Source of the DNA: DASRDZ01 sp035569495
GTDB taxonomy: Bacteria; Chloroflexota; Dormibacteria; Aeolococcales; Aeolococcaceae
Reading direction: 5' to 3'
Assembly: GCA_035569495.1 (NCBI GenBank)
Contig: DATMMX010000011.1
Span: 124,001 to 188,000, forward strand
DNA: 64,000 bases
The notes under the pieces were generated by a model that was not told where the DNA came from, made no database searches, and saw only the letters and a list, made by a program, of their open reading frames with translations. The position numbers were made by a program, and so were the translations under genes. Each line of letters starts with the position of its first letter. The stretch's first letter is position 1. This document shows positions 56,032-64,000 of this stretch, piece after piece.

Positions 56032-57056
56032 CCCGGTGCGCGGGACGCGTCGGCGATACGCGCCGAGAGCGCGTCGGCTCGCTCCGCCCGGTCGAGGTCG
56101 ACCGACTCGAAGCCGTTGATGTCCATGCCGGCGAGGTGGCCGCGCACCCGCTCGCTGAGCAGCCCGATGTCCCGCAGCGTCGGCACGATGCGGGAGAACA
56201 GGAGGCGACGAAACGCCTGCTGTGCCGCAGATGTCTCGACCGCCTGCACGCACTCGTCGACGTCGTACCCCAGCATCGCCCACACCTGGTGGCAGAGGAA
56301 GCGCTGCCGCATCACCGCCAGCGCCTCGATGCAGAACTCCTCTCGCTCGTCCAGCTCGGCGGTGCTCAGTTCGCGGTAGTGGTCGGCCAGGGCGATGCGG
56401 CCGAAGGCGACGTGGCGCGCCTCGTCCTCCATCACGTACGCGGTGATGGCACGCGCCAGCGGATTGGTGGTGGAGTCGCGGACGATCTGGTACGCGGCGA
56501 GGCCCAGCCCCTCGATGAGCACCTGCACGCCCAGGTAGGTGATGTCCCAGCGCCGGTCGCTGAGGACGTCGTCGAGCAGCGCGCGCAGCCCCGCGTCGAT
56601 CGGGTAGGTGAGGCCGATCTTCTCGCGGACGAAGCGGGCGAACACCTCGGCATGGCGCGCCTCGTCGATCACCTGGGTGGCCGCGAAGTATTTGCTGTCG
56701 ATGTCCGGAACTGTCTGGATGATCCTGGCGGCGCAGATCAACCCGCCCTGCTCGCCGTGGAGGAACTGCGAGAACTGCCAGGCGGCGAGATGGCGCACCA
56801 GCGTCGATCGGTCGGCGGCGCCGAGACGGGACCAGGTGGGCGAGCCGAAGATCGGCACTTCGTCGTCGCGCGTCCCCAGTGGGTTGTCGGGATCGACCTG
56901 GGTGGTCCAGTCGAGGCGGTCGGCGCCGTCCCACTGCCTGCGCTTGCCCTTCTCGTAGAGGCGGAGCAGGCGCTCCCGGCCCTCGTCGTACTCCCAGGTG
57001 ACGATGGTGTCCGCCGCGCTCGGCACCGACCACACACGCGCCGGGTCGACGTCCAT
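56028..57056 (-). CDS. Ferritin-like diiron oxygenase
   Basis: 342 residues. The six diiron ligands are readable in the order E-ExxH-E-ExxH: Glu102 (HGEQGG), Glu132/His135 (DEARH), Glu182 (IEGLG) and Glu212/His215 (DEARH). This is the four-helix-bundle arrangement of R2-like, AurF-like and acyl-ACP-desaturase-like enzymes that activate O2. The first gene downstream of a stand-alone ACP, with a 9-bp gap, it may oxidise an ACP-bound acyl or aminoacyl group. It is not a class I ribonucleotide reductase: no radical-tyrosine context or partner nrd gene is present. Confidence 0.87.
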   Translation of the reverse strand: MDVDPARVWSVPSAADTIVTWEYDEGRERLLRLYEKGKRRQWDGADRLDWTTQVDPDNPLGTRDDEVPIFGSPTWSRLGAADRSTLVRHLAAWQFSQFLHGEQGGLICAARIIQTVPDIDSKYFAATQVIDEARHAEVFARFVREKIGLTYPIDAGLRALLDDVLSDRRWDITYLGVQVLIEGLGLAAYQIVRDSTTNPLARAITAYVMEDEARHVAFGRIALADHYRELSTAELDEREEFCIEALAVMRQRFLCHQVWAMLGYDVDECVQAVETSAAQQAFRRLLFSRIVPTLRDIGLLSERVRGHLAGMDINGFESVDLDRAERADALSARIADASRAPG

Positions 57057-57065
57057 CGCCCGATT

Positions 57066-57350
57066 CTAGGCCGGGTCGTCGATGAGAACCCGGATCAGGT
57101 CGCCGACGACGACCAGGTCGTGCGCCTCGCTGAAGCGCGCCAGGGTGTCGACGGAGAGCTCGCTTCCCAGCAGGTCCTCCATCTCCAGCAGCACGCTGGT
57201 CAGCTCCAGCGAGTCGACGGCCAGGTCGGCGAGGACGGTGCTGTCGTCGATCGCGCCGGGGTCACGGCCGGCGACGTGGGCGAGCGCGGTGATCAGCGCC
57301 GCGCGCAGCTGCGCCGCCGGCGGCCCGGGTATCACCCTGTCAGCGTCCAT
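57066..57350 (-). CDS. Stand-alone acyl carrier protein
   Basis: 94 residues from the ATG at 57350 (AGAGGG upstream), overlapping the GT1 gene end by 11 bp. The phosphopantetheine attachment Ser47 lies in LAVDSLELTSVLLEMED, and the protein is acidic and helical as expected. No ketosynthase or adenylation gene is in the cluster, so loading must come from elsewhere. It probably presents an acyl or aminoacyl chain to the diiron enzyme. Confidence 0.93.
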   Translation of the reverse strand: MDADRVIPGPPAAQLRAALITALAHVAGRDPGAIDDSTVLADLAVDSLELTSVLLEMEDLLGSELSVDTLARFSEAHDLVVVGDLIRVLIDDPA

Positions 57351-58506
57351 GGACGTGCGCCCTCTCGGCGGCGGCGAGGACCAGCGTCGCGGCACGGCTC
57401 GCCGCCGCGTCCGCGCTGATCAATGCCGTCGCGATCTGTGCCGCGGCCTGCGCGAATGCCACGCGGGCGAGCACGGCGTCGACGGCAGCCGCCACGTCGC
57501 CCACCGTCGCCGCCAGTCCGGCGCCCGCACCCCGCACCAGCGCGGCGTTGCACGCTTGGTCGAACGCCTGCGGCACGACAACGCACGCGCGAGCGGCACG
57601 CAGAGCAGCGATGGTCGTGCCCAGGCCGCCGTGGTGGACCACCGCCGCGCAGCGCGGTGCGACCTGGGATACGGGCAGGAAGCCGGTCGAGAGCACGTTG
57701 CCGTGCAGACCGCGACGCGCGCGGTTGAGGCAGAGCAGGCGAACGTTGCCGGGGATCGCGGCGGTGATGGCATCGACAAGCGCCGGGTGGCCGGCGTACG
57801 AGCCAAGGGTGACCAGAACCACCGGCGTCGACCTGTCGTCGAGCCATGCCTCTGCCGCCTCGACGTCGCGAGTGGCGGGCGGCACCGCGTCCCACGATGG
57901 ATGGCCCACCGTCTCCACCACGCCGGGAAGACGACTGATGTCGAGCAGCGCGGGGTCGTGGAGCAGCACCGCGGGCGCGCCGCCACCCCAGGCCAGGCGT
58001 TGCGCGTCGGCGGCCCGCAGCGACGGCGCGGCGGCGGCGACCGCCTCGACGAGGGGCCGTGCGAAAACGTGGGAGCGCGACGGTAGTCCCAGCAGCTGCG
58101 GTGTGAGCGAGACGGCGACATGCGGGATCCCGCGCACCGCGGCGGCAATTCTCGGCGCCACCGCGAACGTGGTGGTGGCGACGACGTCGGGGTGCCACCG
58201 GTCGATCGCCGCGCCCGCGCCGGCGACGTCGTCTGCGAGCCGCGGGGCGAGATGGCCCACCGCCAGCCGTCGCCACGATGCCCAGCCCGCGAAGCGGGTG
58301 GTGATCGTGCGCGCGCCGCGCGCGGGCATGTCGCGACTCGCCCCGTACACCTCGTGCGGCCGTCGCAGCATGCGCAGGTGCAGGCTCAGGAAGCGTGGCA
58401 CCAGCAGCGTCGCGTCGTGGCCGCGTGCGCTGAGGTCGTCGACGATGGGGAGGAGCGGGAACAGGTCACCGGCCGATCCCGTGGTCGCGACCAGGACGCG
58501 CGTCAT
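57340..58506 (-). CDS. GT1-family (UDP-glycosyltransferase-like) enzyme
   Basis: 388 residues from the ATG at 58506. The GT-B fold is shown by the N-terminal VLVATTGSAGDLFPLLPI and the C-terminal donor-binding block APRCAAVVHHGGLGTTIAALRA...VVPQAFDQACNA, typical of macrolide and glycolipid glycosyltransferases. It heads the four-gene cluster and should glycosylate a small hydrophobic acceptor, probably the ACP-derived product or a lipid. No clear ribosome site precedes the start. Confidence 0.9.
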   Translation of the reverse strand: MTRVLVATTGSAGDLFPLLPIVDDLSARGHDATLLVPRFLSLHLRMLRRPHEVYGASRDMPARGARTITTRFAGWASWRRLAVGHLAPRLADDVAGAGAAIDRWHPDVVATTTFAVAPRIAAAVRGIPHVAVSLTPQLLGLPSRSHVFARPLVEAVAAAAPSLRAADAQRLAWGGGAPAVLLHDPALLDISRLPGVVETVGHPSWDAVPPATRDVEAAEAWLDDRSTPVVLVTLGSYAGHPALVDAITAAIPGNVRLLCLNRARRGLHGNVLSTGFLPVSQVAPRCAAVVHHGGLGTTIAALRAARACVVVPQAFDQACNAALVRGAGAGLAATVGDVAAAVDAVLARVAFAQAAAQIATALISADAAASRAATLVLAAAERAHVHGR

Positions 58507-58612
58507 GACGTGATCTTGGCAGGCCGCCGCCACCATTCCCGAGACTGCTTCTGATCGACTCATCCGCAAGGCGACCGGCTAGGATCGCTGGGTAGTCGGC
58601 CTGACCTGTGAG

Positions 58613-60034
58613 GTGTTCACGCATTTGATCGCCGGTCGCCGCTGGGGAGGCCCTGGCCACGTCAAGCCCGCAATCACGCTGGTCTTCACCGCGTGCCTTC
58701 TCATCGCCGGAGCCCTGACCGCCGACGCGGCCACCCAGGACATGCGGGGTTCGTGGGCGCTCGACGTCAGCGTCGGCAGCAACCGGTCGTCTCAGACGCT
58801 GGAGGTCTCCAGCATGGACATGGGCACCGGGACGTTCCGTGGCGACATCATCCAGTCCGCAGTGCGCGCCTCGGTCGCCGGGACGGTCTCCGGTTCGAAG
58901 GTGAGGTTCCAGAGCACGCCCGCCGGCGGCGCCGCCACCGACTGGTCGGGAGACCTGTCGGGCAATGGCATCGCCCTCAAGATGTCCGGGACCGTCACTC
59001 CCGGCGGGGGGCAGAGTGGCACCTTCAGCGGGAGCCGGGTCGCCGGCGCCGTCCCGCTGGATGACACGCACACGCCGAGCAGCGGCCGCCCGCCACTCCC
59101 GCAGGGCGGTCGGGAGGTCAGCCCCGGACAGCTCCCGCGGCCATGCACGACCGGAGAGACGGGCATGCAGGGGTACTACTTCTCCGAGACGGCGAAGGGT
59201 TGGGTCGCAACCCTGTTCTGCTACGGCAAGTGGGGCAATCTGGAAGCCTCGGGGTCGCAGATCGTCGCGCCGGGAGCGACGGCGACGGTCACGGCGATCC
59301 CGACCGACGGGTCGAACTCCGGCACGTATGCTCCGCAGACCCAGTCGATCCATTGGACGTACCCCGGCACGCTTGTCTCCGGGTGCGGCGCTGCCGACCT
59401 GAGCTGCACCGTGATCACGCCCAAGGTGGCCACCACCGAATGGCAGTGGCTCGAATTCCACGTGTCGATGCCGCGGACCTTCTTCATCGACTCGCCCGGC
59501 GACCTCTGCGGCGGGCAGCACCTCTGTGCGGGCGCCACCACCAACGCGTGGTCCTATGTGGGCATCGCCCCGACGGGCACCGCCCCGGGCTCGGCCGGCG
59601 GCGGCCAGGCACCGGGCGTGATCGGCGGGGGCGGCCCGGCAGGGGGACAGGGCACCGGTGGGGGCGGAGGTGGAGCGCCTGTCGGGCTCATCCTGGGCAC
59701 GGCGGTCGTGCTCGGTGCCGGCGCCACGGTGGTGGCGGCGAGGCGCAACCCGCTGGGCGCGTCGGCGGCAACCCTCGGCCGTGTCGGCGGCCTCATCTCC
59801 GGGATGCGGCCGACGGGCAAGAGTGGTGGCTCGACGGGCACGAGTGCTGGACCGACGGGCACGAGTGCTGGGCCGACCACGGGCAAGGGCGGCGGCGGCA
59901 AGGGCGGTGGGATGTCGCAAATCGATGTCACCGCCCTCGGTCAACAGTTCCAGCAGATGCAGCAGGCCACGCACGCGACCCCTCCGGCTCCGCCGCCGGA
60001 GCCGCCGCCGGTCAGTCCCGACCCGCCGCCATGA
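58613..60034 (+). CDS. Secreted protein with C-terminal membrane anchor, unknown
   Basis: 473 residues from the GTG at 58613 (a TAGGAT -10 box lies at 58580-58585). A signal peptide (to about residue 40, ending ADAATQ) is followed by a lipocalin-like strand region (GSWALDVSVGSNRSSQTLEVSS) and a Cys-containing beta domain (residues 175-320). Then come a Gly-rich linker, a membrane helix (near 360-380), a TGTSAGP repeat and a Pro-rich tail that would be cytoplasmic. No known family is recognised. It is divergent from the GT1 gene. Confidence 0.65.
   Translation: MFTHLIAGRRWGGPGHVKPAITLVFTACLLIAGALTADAATQDMRGSWALDVSVGSNRSSQTLEVSSMDMGTGTFRGDIIQSAVRASVAGTVSGSKVRFQSTPAGGAATDWSGDLSGNGIALKMSGTVTPGGGQSGTFSGSRVAGAVPLDDTHTPSSGRPPLPQGGREVSPGQLPRPCTTGETGMQGYYFSETAKGWVATLFCYGKWGNLEASGSQIVAPGATATVTAIPTDGSNSGTYAPQTQSIHWTYPGTLVSGCGAADLSCTVITPKVATTEWQWLEFHVSMPRTFFIDSPGDLCGGQHLCAGATTNAWSYVGIAPTGTAPGSAGGGQAPGVIGGGGPAGGQGTGGGGGGAPVGLILGTAVVLGAGATVVAARRNPLGASAATLGRVGGLISGMRPTGKSGGSTGTSAGPTGTSAGPTTGKGGGGKGGGMSQIDVTALGQQFQQMQQATHATPPAPPPEPPPVSPDPPP
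59832..59871 (+). repeat. 21-bp tandem repeat in the secreted-protein gene
   Basis: CGACGGGCACGAGTGCTGG occurs twice with a 21-bp period, encoding two TGTSAGP units in the cytoplasmic tail. Confidence 0.8.
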
Positions 60035-60509
60035 TCCCTGTGTAGAAGAGATACCGCGGGTTCGACGGAACCGGCCCGGCGACGAAGCCCGAGCGCTCGC
60101 AGAAGCGGCGCATCGTCTCGTTCTCCGCGGCGACCAGGGCATACCAGTACGGACTGCGCCCGGAGCTCTGCGCGTCGGCGATCACGGCCTTGAGCAGCAG
60201 CGTGAGCCACCCAACCACGCCCAGGGGCGTCGTGCTGTCGTCGACTCGTGCGGCCAGCACCATCAGCCAGGTGATGACGCTGCCACCGCCATCGGGGTGC
60301 GGCTGCCCGTCATGGGCGGCCACGGCCTGCAGCTCACCGTCGCGTTCGACCACCCACGCGCCGAAGCCCCGGGCCACGCGCTTCGCCAGCGGCCCCCGGA
60401 TGAACCGTTCCGCCTCGTTCTCGTACCAGACCCCGCTGGAGCACCGGAACTTCTTCAGCAGCCTGGCGTCGTCCGGCTGCGTTTGCCTCACCACCACATC
60501 GGCTGCCAC
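60012..60509 (-). CDS. GNAT-like acetyltransferase
   Basis: 165 residues from a GTG at 60509. The C-terminal NETMRRFCERSGFVAGP motif and the strand pattern fit the GNAT fold, but motif A (the R-G-x-G loop) is weak, so catalysis is uncertain. TAGAGT (60521-60516) ends 6 nt before the GTG and no ribosome site is present, which suggests a leaderless mRNA. The 3' end overlaps the convergent gene by 23 bp. Confidence 0.65.
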   Translation of the reverse strand: MAADVVVRQTQPDDARLLKKFRCSSGVWYENEAERFIRGPLAKRVARGFGAWVVERDGELQAVAAHDGQPHPDGGGSVITWLMVLAARVDDSTTPLGVVGWLTLLLKAVIADAQSSGRSPYWYALVAAENETMRRFCERSGFVAGPVPSNPRYLFYTGIMAAGRD

Positions 60510-60653
60510 GCTGCGACTCTAGGCGGGCGAGATGAGCTGCAACGCGGCGGCGGCCGCGCTCAGTGCCTCGAGGTGAGCATCGAGTCCGGGCAGTCCCCGC
60601 TCTCATCGTGTTCACCGACGCGTGGGTCGCGCCGGCGCCCCGCCAGTCGTGAG

Positions 60654-60990
60654 CGGAAGCACCACCACTACCTGAAAGGCACGCTCGTCTGCGCCGTGTG
60701 CGGACGCAACCTCTCGATCCAGCGGTCCAAGGGCCAGTACGAGTACTTCTTCTGCCTCGGCCAGAAGGACAGGCGCAAGCCGGAGACGTTCTGGAGGCCG
60801 ATGTCGTCGCCCGCCACGCCGCGAATGGCGACGAGCGAGCCTTCCAGACGCGCCGCCTGGTGAAGCTGGAGGCCGAGCGCCGGAAGGTCATGGACGCCTA
60901 CTACAAGGGCGCCATCGACATTGACCTGCTCAGGTCGGAGCAGGAGCGCATCACGGGAGAGGCGCACGAAGTCGAGGGGCTCCTGGCTGC
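60654..60990 (+). pseudogene. Serine recombinase, decayed C-terminal fragment
   Basis: In one frame, RKHHHYLKGTLVCAVCGRNL and the following YEYFFCLGQKDRRK match the zinc-ribbon domain of large serine recombinases. From about 60790 the match continues in another frame with the coiled-coil part, KLEAERRKVMDAYYKGAIDI through EQERITGEA. The catalytic domain is missing and a frameshift separates the halves. This is the remnant of an integrase from a lost mobile element. Confidence 0.75.
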
Positions 60991-60992
60991 AC

Positions 60993-61200
60993 TCACCGCG
61001 GAGCCGCCGTCGGCAGACCCAACGCGGCAGCGCCCTGGATCAACCGATCGTCGTCGGTCACGACACACCAAGGTCAGTCCCGAGGCTGAGGGCGGAGGCT
61101 AGATGGACGATGTCGAGGGAGCACATGGCGGCTGGATCGAGGTCACGCGCAGGACCAACTTCACGACTGCAGTCGATGGACGCGACGTCAGCGCTCATCG
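60993..61200 (-). pseudogene. VapC-type PIN toxin, frameshifted C-terminal remnant
   Basis: On the minus strand MCSLDIVHLASALSLGTDLG reads like the third PIN motif (SLDAIHLASAL). One reading frame then stops at 61058, but another frame continues as VVTDDDRLIQGAAALGLPTA down to a TGA at 60993, the usual PIN ending. A single missing base explains the break. The N-terminal half is not recognisable. It overlaps the tail of the recombinase relic. Confidence 0.72.
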
Positions 61201-61285
61201 GCTCGCGTGTCTGAAAGCACGTCCGAGATATGAGCTCGCGATCCACCGGCAGGGCGGGCCCTCGGGGACGGGTCGCGCAGCGAGA

Positions 61286-62680
61286 TCATGACCGCGGCAC
61301 AGGCGCAGGAGCGGCACGCTTCCGGCCGACCGCCCGCCGCACGGCCCGCGTCATGAGAGCCCGGTGCATCGGAGCCTGGACCAGCAGGTACAGCGGTTTC
61401 GGGAGGCGCGGTGCGTACCCCACGAGTCTGGTCTCGAGGACGGACGAGCCGGGGCCGGGACGGCAGGCGATGACGAACTGTCCGCCAGGCGCTGCCGCGA
61501 GCCATCCGCCGTCGATGTCGCGGACAACGGTCGGTCCGGCGCCGTCGACGTCATGCGCCTCAGCGAGACGGATCACGGACCAGGGGCCGAGCCGGAAGTC
61601 GCCCCCGTCCCAGCGCGCGAAACGGCTGAGGAACGCCAGCGGGAGGTCGCGCGAGTGGTCGTCGACGCTCCGGGCAAGGCCGAGGTCGCAGCGCACCGCC
61701 GGGCTCAGCTCGAAGCGCTGGGCGAGGGTGTACCGCCGTCCGCTCCAGCGTTGCTCGACGGTGACGTGAACCACCTGCGGACGGCCGGACAGAGCGCGGC
61801 GGATGGCCTCGTCGAAGCCGCACGGTGTCACGCCGACCTCGGCACAGAGGTCGACTCCGTCGCTGACCGCATCGTGACGCAGGCTCTCCACTAGCGCCCT
61901 GGCCACGGGAAGAGACTCCGAGGTGACGAATCGCAGCCAGCGGGCCGACAGGCCGGGTGTGAGAACGGGAACATCGACGACGAGCCGTCGGCGCAGACCG
62001 AGCTGAGCCGCCAGTCGCTCCAGCATCTCCTGATAGGTCATCACATCGGGCCCGGCCATGTCGACCTCGCGGTCGCCGGCGACCTCGACGGAACGGACCA
62101 GAGTGGTGGCGACGTCCGAGATCTCGACCGGCTGGCAGCGGCTCTGCACCCATCGCGGCGTGACCATGGCGGGGAGATGCCGCACCAGGTCGTGCATGAT
62201 CTCGAACGACGCGCTGCCGGGACCCAGGATGATCCCGGCGCGCACATGGAGCGCCCCACACTCGCGCCGCAGGATCTCACCGACCTCGCGCCGGCTGGCG
62301 AGATGCTCGCTCAGCACCGCCTCGCGCGGATGCAGCCCGCCGAGGTAGACCACATGGCGTACTCCGGCGGCCCGCGCGGCTGCGGCGAAACGGTGCGCGT
62401 ACGCCCGATCACGTCCGGCGAAGCCTCCGCCTCCCTCCATCGCATGGACGAGGTAGAAGGCGGTGTCGACTCCTTCGAGCGCCGCGTCGAGGCCGGTCGG
62501 GTCGTCGAGATCGATGCGCCGATCCTCGACCCCCTCCAGAGGGGTCAGCGCCGCAGGCCGGCGGGCGAGCCGGCGGACGGGGTATCCGTGGTCGAGCAGC
62601 GCGGGAACGAGAGCCTGCCCGACGAACCCGCTCGCGCCCGCGACGGCGACCAGGCGGGCGCTCCTCCGCACGTTCGTCAA
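61286..62680 (-). CDS. NAD(P)-binding epimerase-like protein with C-terminal DUF2867-like domain
   Basis: 464 residues from a TTG (a GTG three codons in is possible). The N-terminal Rossmann fold (VAVAGASGFVGQALVPALL) and VYLGGLHPRE, MAGPDVMTYQEM segments mark an atypical SDR of the NmrA/TMR-like group, which often senses NADP instead of catalysing. The C-terminal 160 residues (QRFELSPAVRCDL through LLVQAPMHRALM) resemble DUF2867, a START-like lipid-binding domain. It follows the TIGR01777-like epimerase gene by 5 bp, on the same strand. Confidence 0.83.
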   Translation of the reverse strand: MTNVRRSARLVAVAGASGFVGQALVPALLDHGYPVRRLARRPAALTPLEGVEDRRIDLDDPTGLDAALEGVDTAFYLVHAMEGGGGFAGRDRAYAHRFAAAARAAGVRHVVYLGGLHPREAVLSEHLASRREVGEILRRECGALHVRAGIILGPGSASFEIMHDLVRHLPAMVTPRWVQSRCQPVEISDVATTLVRSVEVAGDREVDMAGPDVMTYQEMLERLAAQLGLRRRLVVDVPVLTPGLSARWLRFVTSESLPVARALVESLRHDAVSDGVDLCAEVGVTPCGFDEAIRRALSGRPQVVHVTVEQRWSGRRYTLAQRFELSPAVRCDLGLARSVDDHSRDLPLAFLSRFARWDGGDFRLGPWSVIRLAEAHDVDGAGPTVVRDIDGGWLAAAPGGQFVIACRPGPGSSVLETRLVGYAPRLPKPLYLLVQAPMHRALMTRAVRRAVGRKRAAPAPVPRS

Positions 62681-62685
62681 CGCCG

Positions 62686-63633
62686 CTACGCCGCCCGCGG
62701 CTGCGGCGTCGTCGCGTCCGGGGCCTCGGCGGGCGGCTCAACCGGCGCCGGGGTGAGGAGGTCGGCGAGCGCCGGGAGCACATGCGAGAAGCGGAACACA
62801 TACCCGGATCGCAGCGCCACTGCGGGAACAACGTGCTGCCCGGTGAGCGCGATCTCCGCCGCGCGTCCCATGAGCAGGCGGACGGCGAACGCCGGCGTGG
62901 GCAGGCTCGCCGGCCGGTGGAGCACGCGCCCCAGCGCCTGGGCCATCTCCAGCTGGCGCACCGCGTTGGGAGCCGCGGCGTCGACCGGTCCTGACACCGA
63001 GGTGTTGGCGAGCGCGTGCTCGATGAGACCCACCTCATCAGCGATGTGGATCCAGGACTGCCACTGCCGGCCGCCGCCGAGCGGGCCGCCGGCGCCGAGA
63101 CGTGTCACGCGCACGAGTCGCGGCAGGGCGCCGCCGTCGCTGGACAGCACCACGCCGGTGCGCAGGAGGACGACGCGACCGCGGCCCGCGCCCTTGCCCG
63201 CCTCGGCCTCCCAGCGCACGCACACCTCGGCGAGGAAGTCGTCCCCGGGCCGGTCAGTCTCGTCCACGGGGTCCTCCCCCGGTCCGTAGTAGCCGACCGC
63301 GCTGCCGCTGACCAGGGTGGCGGCGCCGCCCTCTCCCATCGCCGCGACGAGCCGGCGCGTGGTGGTGAGCCGGCTGTCGAGGATCTCGCCGCGATGGGAG
63401 TCGTCCCAGCGACCGCTGGCGATGCTCGCCCCGGCGAGGTTGACGAGGGCGTCGACGCCGTCACGTGCGATCGCGGGCACCTCGGAAGTCGCCGGATTCC
63501 ACGGTACCGTCGCCAGTCCGTCGACAACCGCGGGCCGCCGGCTCAAAACGACCACCTCGTGCCCTGCCGCTCGCAGCGACCGCGTCAGCGCGCTGCCGAT
63601 GAGACCCGTTGCGCCGGTGATGGCGACCTTCAT
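62686..63633 (-). CDS. TIGR01777-family NAD-dependent epimerase (YfcH/SulA-like)
   Basis: 315 residues. The Rossmann motif is MKVAITGATGLIGSALTRSL; SGSAVGYYG carries the catalytic-type Ser and Tyr, and the C-terminal DUF1731 (VLPALADLLTP region) is typical of this family. The biochemical reaction is not established for the family. The ATG overlaps the SRPBCC stop (ATGA); fusion or pairing of these two domains is common, so they probably act on the same ligand. Confidence 0.9.
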   Translation of the reverse strand: MKVAITGATGLIGSALTRSLRAAGHEVVVLSRRPAVVDGLATVPWNPATSEVPAIARDGVDALVNLAGASIASGRWDDSHRGEILDSRLTTTRRLVAAMGEGGAATLVSGSAVGYYGPGEDPVDETDRPGDDFLAEVCVRWEAEAGKGAGRGRVVLLRTGVVLSSDGGALPRLVRVTRLGAGGPLGGGRQWQSWIHIADEVGLIEHALANTSVSGPVDAAAPNAVRQLEMAQALGRVLHRPASLPTPAFAVRLLMGRAAEIALTGQHVVPAVALRSGYVFRFSHVLPALADLLTPAPVEPPAEAPDATTPQPRAA

Positions 63634-64000
63634 GCGTGCTTCTCCACGAGCAGCTTGAGTCGCGCGAGGTTTCCCCGCCACAGCCGTGTCAGGACCGGCA
63701 ACGCGGCCCTCTCCGCGATCGCTCCCCCCATCCACCACGGAAGGTCGAGGTGCTCGTCCCAGCAGAAGCGCGTGTGCGTGCTGTCGACGCCGGCCAGCAC
63801 GAACCGGCCGGCACCCTTCACGACTCCGCGGTGCGAGACGCCCATCGCCTCCTCCGGCCGCCACTCCGTGATCGACATCGTGTCGACGAGGCGCGCGGGG
63901 CCGATGCGCGTCACGCACTCGAACTCCGTCCCGACACCCTGGTGAGTGTCCGACGTGAACCTGATCGCCTCGGCGTCGGCCATCCAGTCGACGTGCGTCT
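63630..64000 (-). CDS. SRPBCC-family protein (partial, 5' end beyond window)
   Basis: The readable part covers the C-terminal 120 or so residues and continues past the window edge (THVDWMADAEAIRF). The ligand-binding START-like fold is seen in the VGTEFECVTRIGP strand, GVVKGAGRFVLAGV, TRFCWDEHLDLPWW and the long final helix LWRGNLARLKLLVEKHA. It is coupled to the TIGR01777-like epimerase. Confidence 0.85.
   Translation of the reverse strand, partial: THVDWMADAEAIRFTSDTHQGVGTEFECVTRIGPARLVDTMSITEWRPEEAMGVSHRGVVKGAGRFVLAGVDSTHTRFCWDEHLDLPWWMGGAIAERAALPVLTRLWRGNLARLKLLVEKHA

Noticed and set aside
56028..57056. Ribonucleotide reductase R2 subunit
   Set aside because: The ligand pattern fits any ferritin-like diiron enzyme; there is no nrdA/nrdE partner, and the ACP/GT1/FkbM context argues against it.
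60654..61200. Active mobile element with intact recombinase and toxin
   Set aside because: Both genes are truncated and frameshifted, and no attachment-site duplication or terminal repeat was found.

Overview
The window is a very GC-rich (about 70 %), gene-dense bacterial chromosome segment, probably from a monoderm soil bacterium of the Actinomycetota or a Dormibacterota/Chloroflexota-like lineage. The grounds are a sortase with LPXTG-type substrates, a PPOX/F420-type flavin enzyme, a mycothiol-isomerase-like DinB protein, many GTG/TTG starts, strings of ATGA/GTGA gene overlaps, and several genes that seem to be read from leaderless transcripts (a TANNNT -10 box 6-9 nt before the start codon). 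The lineage is an inference; there is no rRNA gene here.

Layout. 0-4.4 kb: tail of a surface protein, a lipoprotein, an SGNH hydrolase, and a divergent MarR/DHA2-transporter pair with paired operators. 4.4-10.7 kb: a PAS-GGDEF-EAL c-di-GMP enzyme, a stand-alone LigD-type polymerase, an alpha/beta hydrolase, membrane proteins and tRNA-Glu. 10.7-15.7 kb: a sortase island (IPT/TIG protein, sortase, LPKTG surface protein). 15.9-20.0 kb: a tightly overlapped operon starting with gltX, followed by an M3-type peptidase, an SDR and a small membrane protein. 20-26.2 kb: a PPOX protein, an amidase, a GNAT protein, an L,D-transpeptidase with a six-repeat domain, and a PIG-V-like/GT2 glycosyltransferase pair. 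26.3-36.3 kb: greA, an anchored beta-helix protein, an MFS-thiolase pair, an FAD oxidoreductase-peroxiredoxin-DinB operon, and a GT39-like membrane enzyme. 36.4-40.4 kb: a fatty-acid desaturase, a type III polyketide synthase, an ICMT-type methyltransferase and an FAD monooxygenase, which resembles a phenolic-lipid pathway. 40.4-43.6 kb: an ArsR-SRPBCC-UvrA-like operon. 43.6-45.0 kb: a NarL-type two-component pair. 45.1-46.6 kb: a c-di-GMP (GEMM-I type) riboswitch in front of a secreted GH5 glycosidase. 46.6-54.8 kb: a six-gene exosortase/exopolysaccharide operon with its own PEP-CTERM-like substrate. 55.0-55.3 kb: a scar made of a PIN-toxin relic and a berberine-bridge-enzyme relic. 55.3-58.5 kb: a compact GT1-ACP-diiron oxygenase-FkbM methyltransferase cluster. 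58.6-60.5 kb: a secreted protein and a GNAT-like protein. 60.6-61.2 kb: a decayed serine recombinase and a frameshifted PIN toxin. 61.3-64.0 kb: two NAD(P)-binding epimerase-like proteins and a partial SRPBCC protein.

Common thread. Much of the window concerns the cell envelope and extracellular matrix: sortase and exosortase anchoring, polysaccharide synthesis, L,D-cross-linking, phenolic lipid and a secreted glycosidase. The c-di-GMP enzyme at 4.4 kb and the riboswitch at 45.2 kb suggest that second-messenger control reaches at least the matrix-degrading arm. The most interesting candidates for something undescribed are the exosortase operon with its triple direct-repeat control region, and the ACP/diiron/FkbM/GT1 cluster.
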